Assembly: GCF_013341275.1 (NCBI RefSeq) | Contig: NZ_CP054476.1 | Coordinates: forward strand, 2,902,988-2,966,987 | Length of the DNA: 64,000 nt | Source: Methyloligella sp. GL2 | Lineage (GTDB): Bacteria > Pseudomonadota > Alphaproteobacteria > Rhizobiales > Methyloligellaceae | Direction of reading: 5' to 3' | Part shown: one piece after another, positions 15,198 through 23,488 of the stretch | How the letters are laid out: every line of letters begins with the position of its first letter | Numbering within the stretch: position 1 is the first letter of the stretch | Notes under the pieces: generated by a model | Seen by the model: only the letters and a program-made list of their open reading frames with translations | What the model was told of the DNA's origin: nothing | The model's database searches: none | Translations under genes and position numbers: made by a program

Positions 15198-16826
15198 ATG
15201 GCCGCCGGCAGTGGCGAGGAGAGCATCTGGCCGCATCTGGCCGCCAATGTGCTGCCCGGCGTGTTGCGCCAGACCCTCGGGCTGATGGCCGGCGTCGCGG
15301 TGCTGACGCTGACGGTCGGCACCGGCACGGCTTGGCTTGTCACCATGTACCGCTTTCCGGGCAGCAAGCAGCTCGCCTGGCTGCTTCTGCTGCCGCTCGC
15401 GGTCCCCAGCTACATCATCGCCTTCTGTTACCTGGAGCTGTTCGACTATACCGGCCTGGTGCAGGTCTATTTGCGCGAGGCGTTCGGCTGGCAAAGCGCG
15501 CGCGACTACTGGTTTCCCAATATCAGCACGCTGGGCGGGGCGATCTTTCTCTTGAGCGCAGTGCTCTACCCTTATGTCTATCTCACCGCGCGGGCGAGCT
15601 TCCTGCAGCAATCGGTGAGTCTTCTGGAAGCGAGCCGCACACTCGGCGCCGGACCGTCGGAGACCTTCTGGCGCATCGGCCTGCCGCTGGCGCGCCCGGC
15701 TCTCGCCGCCGGCGTGGCGCTAGCCCTGATGGAGACGCTGAACGATATCGGCGCGGTGGAATTCTTAGGGGTCAAGACGCTTACCGTCGCCGTCTACGAC
15801 ACTTGGCTGTCGCGCAACAGCCTGTCGGGCGCGGCACAGATCGCCTGCGTGATGCTGGGCTTCGTGCTGGTGCTGGTCGCTTTGGAGCGCAGCTCGCGCG
15901 GCCGGCGGCGTTTCCATCAGCTTGGCGGCAAGGACATGCGTCCCCCGGCCGTGACGCTGACCGGTTGGCGCGGCTGGGCCGCCACGACCGCCTGCATCCT
16001 GCCGATCGTGATCGGCTTTGCGCTTCCAGCGCTGGTGCTGCTTCGCTCCGCGCTCACCTATCTGCCGCGGGCGACGGAAGAAGCTTTCCTGAGCGCGGCC
16101 TGGAACAGCCTGTCGCTCGCCATAATCGCCGCGGTGCTGGCCCTCGTCTTCGCGCTGGTGCTGGCCTATGCGCGGCGGATGACGCAGTCGCGCCTGGTGC
16201 GGGCGGTGAGTCTGGTCCCCTCCATCGGTTATGCGGTGCCGGGCACGGTGCTGGCGCTCGGCCTGCTGGTGCCGCTCGCCTTTCTCGATGACGGGCTGCT
16301 GCGGCTTCGCGAGACGTTGACCGGAAATGGCGGGCTGCCGCTCCTCACCGGCACGGCGTTTGCCATCGTGCTCGCTTATAGCATCCGCTTCCTCGCTGCC
16401 TCGTTCGGTGCGACGGAGGCGGGGTTCTCGCGCATCTCGAGCAATATGGACGCGGCCAGCCGCACCCTCGGCGCCAGCCCGTCACAAACCCTGCGGCGCA
16501 TCCATTTGCCGCTGCTCCGCCCTGCCCTTGGCGCGGCGGCGCTTCTGGTCTTCGTCGACAGCATGAAGGAGCTGCCTGCGACCTTGCTGCTCCGCCCCTT
16601 CAATTTCGAAACACTGGCGACCGAGGTCTTCACTCTGGCGGAGCTGTATCGCTATGAGGAGGCGGGACTTTCGGCGCTTGCCATCGTTCTGGTCAGCCTT
16701 TTGCCGGTGCTTTTGCTGCACCGGGCGCTGGGCGCCGATTCGCGTCACGCAGCGCTTCGCGGCGGGCTCGCCCCGACCCGTCCGGTCCGCGCCGGATTGT
16801 CATCCCCAGCTTATCCAAGCCGATAA
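15198..16826 (+). CDS. Ferric ABC transporter permease (FbpB type), 5' end abnormal
   Basis: Twin-core inner-membrane permease for Fe3+ uptake: two halves of about six helices each, each with an EAA-type loop (EASRTLGAGPSETFWRIGLP and DAASRTLGASPSQTLRRIHL). From the first ATG at 15198 it is 542 residues but lacks the first transmembrane helix. That helix (TAAALAVVAVTLAPLAAI) is encoded just upstream in the same frame, at about 15138-15197, where no ATG, GTG or TTG exists after the TGA at 15084. A GTG at 15083 opens the +2 frame with a plausible N-terminus (MRTLPLQAAAERNRASW) that would join the helix after one frame change near 15135. So there is either a one-base deletion, a sequencing error, a programmed shift or a non-standard start. 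No ATPase gene follows. Confidence 0.78.
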   Translation: MAAGSGEESIWPHLAANVLPGVLRQTLGLMAGVAVLTLTVGTGTAWLVTMYRFPGSKQLAWLLLLPLAVPSYIIAFCYLELFDYTGLVQVYLREAFGWQSARDYWFPNISTLGGAIFLLSAVLYPYVYLTARASFLQQSVSLLEASRTLGAGPSETFWRIGLPLARPALAAGVALALMETLNDIGAVEFLGVKTLTVAVYDTWLSRNSLSGAAQIACVMLGFVLVLVALERSSRGRRRFHQLGGKDMRPPAVTLTGWRGWAATTACILPIVIGFALPALVLLRSALTYLPRATEEAFLSAAWNSLSLAIIAAVLALVFALVLAYARRMTQSRLVRAVSLVPSIGYAVPGTVLALGLLVPLAFLDDGLLRLRETLTGNGGLPLLTGTAFAIVLAYSIRFLAASFGATEAGFSRISSNMDAASRTLGASPSQTLRRIHLPLLRPALGAAALLVFVDSMKELPATLLLRPFNFETLATEVFTLAELYRYEEAGLSALAIVLVSLLPVLLLHRALGADSRHAALRGGLAPTRPVRAGLSSPAYPSR

Positions 16827-16953
16827 TTCGGTCCGTTGACAAAATTTGGCCGCGGGGTCGCTATCCTTGTTCTATCCAGTTACAAGCGTGACTTGTCCTC
16901 GATTTCCAAAGGTGCCGTCATCAAACGGTAACCCATAGTCAAAGGTGGTCGTC

Positions 16954-18846
16954 ATGAAGCCGCGGCAACTGCCCTGGAAACGGCTTCTTCTCCTGGTTGT
17001 CGTCGCCGCCCTTGCCATCATTGCTCTACTGCCCTGGGCCATCGGCGACACCTCCGGCTTTCGCCAAAGGGTTGCGGCCAAGCTGGAGGGGTGGACCGGC
17101 GGTGCGGTGTGGCTGACCGGGCCGGTGGAGGTGCGCTATTTCCCGGACATCTCGATCCGCGCCGGCATCGAGATCGCCGAAGCGACGCGCTTCCCATACA
17201 CGGTTTCAGTCTCCGCCGAGCGGGCCAAGGTGGCTCTGAGCCTCAGCGATCTCCTTATCGGGCGGCTGACCATCGAGTCGCTGAAGCTGCGCGAACCGAA
17301 ATTCAAGATTGTCGCCAAGGACGACGATGCGCCGGCCAAAACCGCCGGCAAGCTGCTGACCGAGCTCTATCGCACCACGCCGGTGGAGGTGCTGGAGATC
17401 AAGGATGGCGAGGTCGAGATCCTTTCCGGCGGTGGAAGCCAGAAGATCGCGCATCTGAACGCGCGGATCGACGCCGGACGCTCGGCGGAACTCGCCTCCG
17501 CCGAAGGCTCGTTCGAATGGCATGGCGAGCCGGTGCAGTTCGCGCTGAAGACCAAGCTTGCGCCGCTGCTCGCCGAGGATGCCGCGCCCGATGCAACGGT
17601 GCCGGTGACCTTCGACGTGACCTCACCGATCTTGACCGCCAGACTCAAAGGGCGGGCGGGCTTGCGGCCGTCGCTGCATCTTGCCGGCGATATGCGCAGC
17701 GCAATTCCCGATCTGCGCAAGCTGCTGAAATGGTCCGGCATTGCGGAGCTGGACGGGCCGGGCTTGCGCGATTTCTCGGCCAACGGGCGGTTTGAGGCTT
17801 CCGATGGCGCGCTCACCTTCGACGAAGGGCGGTTCTCGCTCGACGGCAATGAGGCTTCGGGGCTTTTGATGATCGGCCATAAGGCCGACCGGCCTCGGGT
17901 CGAGGCGACGCTGGCTTTCGGCGCGCTCAATCTCGATCCCTATTTTCCGGCCGACGACGCGAAAGAAGCGACGACAGACGAGACGGTCGAGGGAACAGAC
18001 GAAGACGCAGCGGAGCCGGCGAAGCTCGCCGACATGCCCGCACAGTCTGCAGGCAAGGCGCGACTGTTCGACTGGCCCCTGGTGCGCTGGATCGATACCG
18101 ACCTGCGGCTTTCCGCCTCCTCGGTGGCAGTCCGCGGGCGGAAGCTCGGCGGCGGCGCCTTCACCCTCTCCTCCAATCACGGGGTGCTGGTGGGCGATGT
18201 CGGCGAGCTGGAGCTTTGCGGCGGCGCGTTGAGCGGGCGCCTGCGCCTCGACATTTCCGAACCGCGCGCACGCGGCGACCTGACCGGCCATCTCGACAAG
18301 GTCTCCATCGAATCCTGTCTGGCGCTGCTCGGCGAGGATCTGCCCTTTTCCGGCACCGGCACGCTGAAGGGCACGGTGTCGAGCCAGGGGCAGGACTGGG
18401 GGCAGATCCTGCAGAACCTCTCGGGCAATTTCCGCGTCTTCGCCGAGGATGGCGGGCTGCCGATTGATGTCGCCGCGTTGATGGACGATGACGGCCCGCT
18501 GGAGGGAGTCGGCTGGGCGGAGGAGTCCGACAGCCCGTTCAGCGAGCTCAAGGCCACCTGCCATGTCGGCTCCGAACATATTTGGTGCCCCAAGCTCTCG
18601 CTGGAGACGCCGACCGGTCCTATATCCGGGACGGGCGATATCGATATCGCCGAGCGCAGCCTGAATTGGAGCTTGCAGCTGCTGCACCGGGACGACAGCA
18701 AGGCGGACGCCACTCCCGTGCCGGCGCAGAAGCAGGTCGCCATTCGCGGGCCGCTGGCACAGCCGGTGATCGGGCGCGTCAATGCGGGCACGGCGGGCGT
18801 CGCGGCGCCTGCGATCGCGCCGCCAACGCCGGTGACGCAGAACTGA
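16954..18846 (+). CDS. AsmA family envelope protein
   Basis: AsmA-like proteins are anchored in the inner membrane by one N-terminal helix and reach through the periplasm; relatives (TamB, YhdP) carry or regulate lipid traffic to the outer membrane. The 630-residue protein has a helix at about residues 9-31 (LLLLVVVAALAIIALLPW) and then the AsmA signature GDTSGFRQRVAAKLEGWTGGAVWLTGPVEVRYFPDISIRA. Towards the C-terminus, GTLKGTVSSQGQDWGQILQNLSGNFRVFAEDG is the AsmA_2-type region. An acidic low-complexity insert lies around residues 335-355. The start ATG at 16954 has AAGGTGG nearby; a GTG at 16945 is the alternative. It is a single gene. Confidence 0.86.
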   Translation: MKPRQLPWKRLLLLVVVAALAIIALLPWAIGDTSGFRQRVAAKLEGWTGGAVWLTGPVEVRYFPDISIRAGIEIAEATRFPYTVSVSAERAKVALSLSDLLIGRLTIESLKLREPKFKIVAKDDDAPAKTAGKLLTELYRTTPVEVLEIKDGEVEILSGGGSQKIAHLNARIDAGRSAELASAEGSFEWHGEPVQFALKTKLAPLLAEDAAPDATVPVTFDVTSPILTARLKGRAGLRPSLHLAGDMRSAIPDLRKLLKWSGIAELDGPGLRDFSANGRFEASDGALTFDEGRFSLDGNEASGLLMIGHKADRPRVEATLAFGALNLDPYFPADDAKEATTDETVEGTDEDAAEPAKLADMPAQSAGKARLFDWPLVRWIDTDLRLSASSVAVRGRKLGGGAFTLSSNHGVLVGDVGELELCGGALSGRLRLDISEPRARGDLTGHLDKVSIESCLALLGEDLPFSGTGTLKGTVSSQGQDWGQILQNLSGNFRVFAEDGGLPIDVAALMDDDGPLEGVGWAEESDSPFSELKATCHVGSEHIWCPKLSLETPTGPISGTGDIDIAERSLNWSLQLLHRDDSKADATPVPAQKQVAIRGPLAQPVIGRVNAGTAGVAAPAIAPPTPVTQN

Positions 18847-18886
18847 GATGCGTATGAGGGACCGTATCAGCTAGAGGTGCGATGGC

Positions 18887-20137
18887 ATGGTGAGAACGGG
18901 GCAAGCGAGACATATTGGCGGGAGAGGGAAGGCCCGCGCCGGCTTGTTTGCTTCTGTCTTGCTGACCGGGCTGCTGGCTGTCACGCCCCTTCCCGCCAAG
19001 GCGGAGAGCCCGCTCAGCGTCGTTACCTGGGGCGGGGCGTATGAGCAGTCGCAGCGCGAAGCCTATTTCGCGCCCTTCACCAAGGAGACCGGAATCGAGG
19101 TCGAGGTGAAGAGCTATGACGGCAGCCTCAAGGAGATCGAAGCGCAGATCGGCGAGGATCCGGATGTGGTCGATGTCTCGACCGCCGCGCTGAAGACGCT
19201 GTGCGAGAAAGAGCTGCTCGATCCGATCGACAAATCCATCCTGGAGCCGGCGCAAGGCGGCGTCGCACTCTCGGCCGGTCAAAATGCGGGCGATGCGCGG
19301 GCCGCGACTCCGGCCTCGAGCGCGGCAGGGGATTTTCTGCCCGGCGGTCTTTCCAAATGCGGCGTGGCGAGCGTCGCCTGGTCGGCGGCGGTGGTGTTCA
19401 ACAAGGACAAGCTGAAGCCTGCGCCAACCAAGCTATCCGCCTTCCTCGACCTGAACGGGTTCCCGGGACGGCGCGCCTTGCCGAAGACCGCACGCTACAC
19501 GCTGGAGACGGCGCTGATGGCGGACGGTGTGCCGCCAGGCCGCGTCTACAACGTGCTGGCGACGCCGCAAGGCCAGGACCGCGCTTTCGCCGCGCTGGAC
19601 AAGATCAAAAGCTATATCGCCTGGTGGACCCGGCCCTCGACGCCGCTAAGCTGGGTGCATGACGGCAAGGCCACGATGGGGCTTGCCTATACCGGACGCA
19701 TCTTCCGTTCGGCGGTCGAGGCGCCGGACCTGATCGGCATTCTCTGGGACGGGCAGATCTACGATCTCGACCATTGGGCAATCCCCGAAGATGCCGCCAA
19801 CAAGGACGAGGCGCGGAAGTTCATCGCCTTCGCCACGGCGCCGAAGCGGCTTGCCGCCCAAGCCGAGCTCACCGCCTACGGGCCGATGCGCCGTTCGGCC
19901 ATTCCGCTGGTCGGAAACCATCCGATGATCGGCACCGATATGCGGCCGTTCCTGCCGACGGCGCCGGCACATTTTTCGAACGCGCTGCAGTTCGACGAGC
20001 TGTGGTGGGAGAAGCACGGCGCAAAGCTGGAAGCGCGCTTCGAAGCTTGGCGCAAAGACGCTTCGCGGAAGACCGACGCGACGGCGGATGCCGGCCAGCG
20101 CAAAAAGAAGAAGAGAAAAAAGAAAGAGGACCGCTGA
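18887..20137 (+). CDS. Orphan extracellular solute-binding protein, PotD/spermidine-putrescine like
   Basis: Periplasmic ABC-type binding protein of the family 1/PotD group, which usually binds polyamines or other small cations. Of 416 residues, the first 42 are a long signal region ending AKA. The family opening SVVTWGGAYEQSQREAYFAPFTKETGIEVEV and the core YIAWWTRPSTPLSWVHDGKATMGLAYTGR are clear. An Ala/Gly insert (GGVALSAGQNAGDARAATPA) lies near residue 125-150. The C-terminus ends in a strongly basic tail, KKKKRKKKEDR, which is unusual for this family. No permease or ATPase gene is near, so its transporter, if any, is encoded elsewhere. Confidence 0.83.
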   Translation: MVRTGQARHIGGRGKARAGLFASVLLTGLLAVTPLPAKAESPLSVVTWGGAYEQSQREAYFAPFTKETGIEVEVKSYDGSLKEIEAQIGEDPDVVDVSTAALKTLCEKELLDPIDKSILEPAQGGVALSAGQNAGDARAATPASSAAGDFLPGGLSKCGVASVAWSAAVVFNKDKLKPAPTKLSAFLDLNGFPGRRALPKTARYTLETALMADGVPPGRVYNVLATPQGQDRAFAALDKIKSYIAWWTRPSTPLSWVHDGKATMGLAYTGRIFRSAVEAPDLIGILWDGQIYDLDHWAIPEDAANKDEARKFIAFATAPKRLAAQAELTAYGPMRRSAIPLVGNHPMIGTDMRPFLPTAPAHFSNALQFDELWWEKHGAKLEARFEAWRKDASRKTDATADAGQRKKKKRKKKEDR

Positions 20138-20762
20138 GCGCGGACCTGCCGATGCAGTGCGTTCACGCATCTCTGACAGAAATATGTCGGATGCAGCCTT
20201 GCACTGTCACTGATCCGCCACAGAGCCTCCTTGGCGCATGCGCCTGAGCGCAAGCCGGAAGAGCCGGGCGGCGTAGCGCCGACGTCATGTCGCGTCAAAT
20301 CAAGCCGGATGAAGTCGAATTTCGAGTGCTTCGTCTATAGAGCTGAGCAGGCTACCGAATTCGATTTTGCGCCTGCACCGCGCGGCACACGGCGATGCCG
20401 CCCGCTGCGCTTCATCCGTGTACCATCGATCAAACGCGCGTTTTCCAGCGAAACCCCGGCAGTTTCGAACCGCCGATTCACAACCGGGAAAAAATGCCAA
20501 GCCGGGCATTGTTGGGTTTGCGTTGGCGTCCGTGTTGCGCCATCTTAAACGCAAGAGAGCGTTGGAGGCGGATCGCTTCACAGACGAGTTCTCTCTCTCA
20601 AATTACGAGACCAAAGAGGGCGCGAGGCCGGAGGATTGGCCTCGGACGATGAGGCCGTACGGCTCATTGTGACTAACGTGCTGCCGGAGCGGGGCCGGCA
20701 GCACGTCTCCTCTTTCTCCCTCACAATTCAAACCAAACTCACTCGTCGATGCATCGTGCAGG
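20138..20762. other. Non-coding stretch with one long hairpin
   Basis: No gene with convincing codon use or start is seen over 625 bases on either strand. The base composition is less GC-rich than the flanks. The only clear structure is the 12-base-pair hairpin at 20676-20706. Confidence 0.5.
20676..20706. terminator. Strong hairpin downstream of the BcsS-like gene
   Basis: A perfect 12-base-pair stem (acgtgctgccgg at 20676-20687 with ccggcagcacgt at 20695-20706) and 7-base loop. On the minus strand it lies 57 bases after the BcsS-like stop, so it may end that transcript, but no T run follows on either strand. Confidence 0.45.
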
Positions 20763-21515
20763 TCAGAACGCGCGGTAGAGGTTGAGAGTGAAATAAGCGC
20801 TGCCCTGGCGCTCCAGATAGTCGCCGGTGACGCCGCTTGCCGCGATGACCTCCACGCGCGGAAGCTGGAGCTGGACAAAGGCGCCGCCGCGCCCGGCATT
20901 ATATTCCCGATTGCCTTGCGCGCCGCCCTCGAGCCCGACAGCGAGCTTGGGGCGAAGGCGGAAGCCGAGGCGGCTCGCGGTCCAGTATTCCTGAAAGGCG
21001 GTGCCGTAGGAGGCATCCAAGGTAACGAAACTCCGCGCCGAAAGATCGAACCAGCTTTCCGCCTGGACGCGCAGGCCGACCGCGCTTCCCTGCACCGAGT
21101 TGTTCGGATCTCTCGGCGAGATATCCTGGTCTTCGGCTTCGATGCCGGCGAAGAGCTTCACCACCGCCCTGCCCGGCTGGAACTGATAGCCGAGCAGCGC
21201 CGCACCGTAGGTGTTGTTGCCGTCGAAGGTGACACTTTGCCGGCCGCCGGGTGCAGCCAGGGTGCCGTCGTAATTGTAACCGCCATAGGCGCCGACGATG
21301 CGGCCGCGAAAGCCGGGCTGCCACAGGCTGCTGCCGAATGCAGTGCCGGCGCCAAGATAACCGGCGGCGGAATTTCCATTCACGCCGAAGCCGCTGAAAA
21401 TCTCCACGCCGGGCGGAGCGGTCTGCGAGACCTCCTCGGCACGCACGGCGGAGAAATCGAAAAGCGGAAGAGAAATCGGAACAGCCAGGAGGACGGCAGA
21501 CAGCATGGCGGCCAT
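20763..21515 (-). CDS. bcsS: BcsS-like exported beta-barrel protein (cellulose biosynthesis associated)
   Basis: Likely outer-membrane barrel of the BcsS family, which is found beside cellulose synthase genes in alphaproteobacteria; its exact role is not settled. From the ATG at 21515 the product has a signal peptide (MAAMLSAVLLAVPIS, cleaved after AVRA) and then alternating hydrophobic strands with many Gly and aromatic residues (VEIFSGFGVNGNSAAGYLGAG; FRGRIVGAYGGYNYDGTL; GYQFQPGRAVVKLFAGIEAED). It ends in FTLNLYRAF, with the terminal Phe typical of barrels. An upstream ATG at 21614 is possible but adds 33 unlikely residues. No other bcs gene is adjacent. The family call rests on overall pattern and is moderate. 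Confidence 0.6.
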   Translation of the reverse strand: MAAMLSAVLLAVPISLPLFDFSAVRAEEVSQTAPPGVEIFSGFGVNGNSAAGYLGAGTAFGSSLWQPGFRGRIVGAYGGYNYDGTLAAPGGRQSVTFDGNNTYGAALLGYQFQPGRAVVKLFAGIEAEDQDISPRDPNNSVQGSAVGLRVQAESWFDLSARSFVTLDASYGTAFQEYWTASRLGFRLRPKLAVGLEGGAQGNREYNAGRGGAFVQLQLPRVEVIAASGVTGDYLERQGSAYFTLNLYRAF

Positions 21516-22029
21516 CCGGCGCCATGCTCCGGCGTTGCCTCCCTTTATCCCGGCAGGACAGTGCCAGACTTTGCGCGACCCAAACACAGCAAACCCATCC
21601 CCCAACGGCTTCACTATGGGAGATCAACCAGAAGGGGGCCAATGTTATTTCTGCAACTTCAACAAAAGCCGCCCGGAATACACGTAAGACGTGTATATAA
21701 TGCTACAGAGCGCGCTTAGGTTATATGTTTTTCTTTTGTTCTTGCCGGATCGGCGGCGTTCCACGTCATCTAACCGGCACAGCTCGACCTCCGCCGCGGC
21801 GAAAGCGATCGCTGCCGGCCGGACCGAAAACGTGGCGCGCGCCGCTCTCCTGCAAAACCTGGAGCGGCGAGATGCATCAGGTTTCAAAGACGTGTCTTTC
21901 GCGGCCTTGTCACAATGGAGAAGTTAGAAACCAAATTCTCGTATAATCCTCGAAACTTGCTTTTCGATCTGCGAAGAAACGATTGGGGCGCGAAGCTGTG
22001 ATCGTGCCGACTGCTTCGAGGGAAGCTCT
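21516..22029. other. Non-coding stretch with a palindrome and TATAAT
   Basis: No gene is seen between the BcsS-like start and the second phasin. It is AT-rich around 21640-21740 and contains the palindrome and -10-like hexamer at 21678-21701. Confidence 0.5.
21678..21701. promoter_or_regulatory. Palindrome overlapping a -10-like TATAAT
   Basis: Perfect 8-base arms atacacgt (21678-21685) and acgtgtat (21689-21696) with a 3-base centre run directly into TATAAT at 21696-21701 on the plus strand. A convincing -35 is not seen. It looks like an operator placed over a promoter, but which of the flanking genes it serves is not clear. Confidence 0.4.
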
Positions 22030-22662
22030 ATGCTATCGTTGATGTTCAGAAGTCTGATGTGGGCGGCGTGGTGGCCAACCAGCACGTGGCTTCTGGCAAT
22101 GGAGAAAGCGCAGGCGAATGCGAAGGCCTTCGTGGATGCGGGGATGCACGAGGCGCGGGCGGGAGACGAAACCAAAGCCGATCGGGAAGTAACGGAGGAC
22201 AGTATGCCGAACGAGGCATTCAGCAAGATGGAAGTACCGGAATCGTTGCGCGCGCTGATGAAGATGGGCATCGAGCAGGCGCGGTATTCTTTCGAGACAT
22301 TCGCCGCCAATAGCGAGAAGGCGCTACGCGCTTTCGAGACCAACTCGGTGACCGCGCGGGAAAGCGTGCGGGATCTGAATCACCGCATCGCCGAGATCGG
22401 CCGCGCCAATGCCGAAGCGAATTTCGCCTTCGCCATGAAGCTGGCCGAGGCGAAGGACTTCAACGAGGCGCTGGCGATGCAGAGCCAGCACGCCAAGACC
22501 CAGATGGAAACTTTCTCCAAGCAGCTTGAGGAAGTCCGAGACATGGCGGCGAAGGCCATCCAAGAGTCCAATCCGGGCGCCGGCAATCCGTTCTCGCCGA
22601 GCGGCAGCGCCAGCAGCCCCGGCTTCGGATCGAAGCCCGGCGAGAGCGGCAGCTCCTACTAG
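22030..22662 (+). CDS. Second phasin family protein
   Basis: Granule-coat phasin paralogue of the one at 10969. The core (EVPESLRALMKMGIEQARYSFETFAANSEKALRAFE, then NAEANFAFAMKLAEAKDFNEALAMQ) is all-helical and charged; the C-terminus is Gly/Ser/Pro rich. Two starts are possible. The ATG at 22030 (210 residues) has GAGGGAAG upstream and adds a Trp-rich hydrophobic segment (MWAAWWPTSTWLLAME). The ATG at 22204 (152 residues) has GGAGGACAG upstream and gives a standard-length phasin. Codon use in the extra part looks coding, so the longer form is listed. It is the last gene before the convergent Anbu operon. Confidence 0.75.
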   Translation: MLSLMFRSLMWAAWWPTSTWLLAMEKAQANAKAFVDAGMHEARAGDETKADREVTEDSMPNEAFSKMEVPESLRALMKMGIEQARYSFETFAANSEKALRAFETNSVTARESVRDLNHRIAEIGRANAEANFAFAMKLAEAKDFNEALAMQSQHAKTQMETFSKQLEEVRDMAAKAIQESNPGAGNPFSPSGSASSPGFGSKPGESGSSY

Positions 22663-22740
22663 CAACCGCCGCTGCGGCCGGCTGGCCGCTCAGAAAACAA
22701 TTTTCGAAAGACGCTTTGGCGCGAGGGCGTGTCCCTCGCG

Positions 22741-23478
22741 CTAATACTTCCAGCCGGGCTCATCCTCGATATGGCCGAAGGCCTCCAGGATCGCCTTGCC
22801 CCATTTCTCGTGGATGGACTGGAGATAGGGGTCGTTCTGGTCGAGCCTTTCGGTGAAGGCCGGCTCGAAGCTATCGCGCCGATAGATCAGGATATCGATG
22901 GGCGGCCCGACGGAGACGTTGGAGCGCATGGTGGAATCGAACGAGATCAGCGCGCATTTCACGGCATCGTCCAAGCTGGATTTAGGATTGAGGATGCGGT
23001 CGAGAATGGGCTTGCCGTATTTCACCTCGCCGATCTGGAAATAGCAGGTGTCGCCCATCGCCTCGATGAAATTGCCGGCGTCATAGACCATGAACAGGCG
23101 CAGCTTGCCGCCCTTCACCTGGCCTGCCAGCAGGATCGAAGCGCTGTAATCGACCTGCGCCTGCAGCATGTGCGGATCGTCGATAGTGTGCATCTCGCGC
23201 ATGGCCTTGCCCATGACGCGGGCGGCGCCGAACATGGAATCCACCGCCCAGAGATCGCGCTCCGGATCCTCGCAGCCGAGCCATTCGTCGATCAGGCTGA
23301 TCACCCCTTGGGTGAGCGACAGATTGCCCGCGGTCAGCACGGCGAAGAAGCGCTCGCCCGGCTTCTCGAAGACATGCATCTTGCGGAATGTGGACACCCT
23401 GTCGATGCCCGCATTGGTGCGGGAGTCGGAAGCGAGCACGATTCCGTCATCGAGCAGAATACCGACGCAGTACGTCAC
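22741..23478 (-). CDS. Anbu-type proteasome-like protease
   Basis: Anbu (ancestral beta subunit) is a bacterial relative of HslV and the 20S proteasome that assembles into ring- or helix-like oligomers and is an N-terminal nucleophile hydrolase. The GTG at 23478 gives 245 residues, the family length. Its product begins (f)Met-Thr-Tyr-Cys; removal of Met exposes Thr1. From that Thr, Asp17 (ASDSRTNAG) and Lys32 (STFRKMHVF) fit the catalytic set. The rest (DPERDLWAVDSMFGAARVMGKAMREM; DYSASILLAGQVKGG) is typical Anbu. It is the last gene of a four-gene operon with cp ATP-grasp, alpha-E and transglutaminase genes and begins 10 bases after the transglutaminase stop. The natural substrate is unknown. 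Confidence 0.92.
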   Translation of the reverse strand: MTYCVGILLDDGIVLASDSRTNAGIDRVSTFRKMHVFEKPGERFFAVLTAGNLSLTQGVISLIDEWLGCEDPERDLWAVDSMFGAARVMGKAMREMHTIDDPHMLQAQVDYSASILLAGQVKGGKLRLFMVYDAGNFIEAMGDTCYFQIGEVKYGKPILDRILNPKSSLDDAVKCALISFDSTMRSNVSVGPPIDILIYRRDSFEPAFTERLDQNDPYLQSIHEKWGKAILEAFGHIEDEPGWKY

Positions 23479-23488
23479 GGCGGGAATC

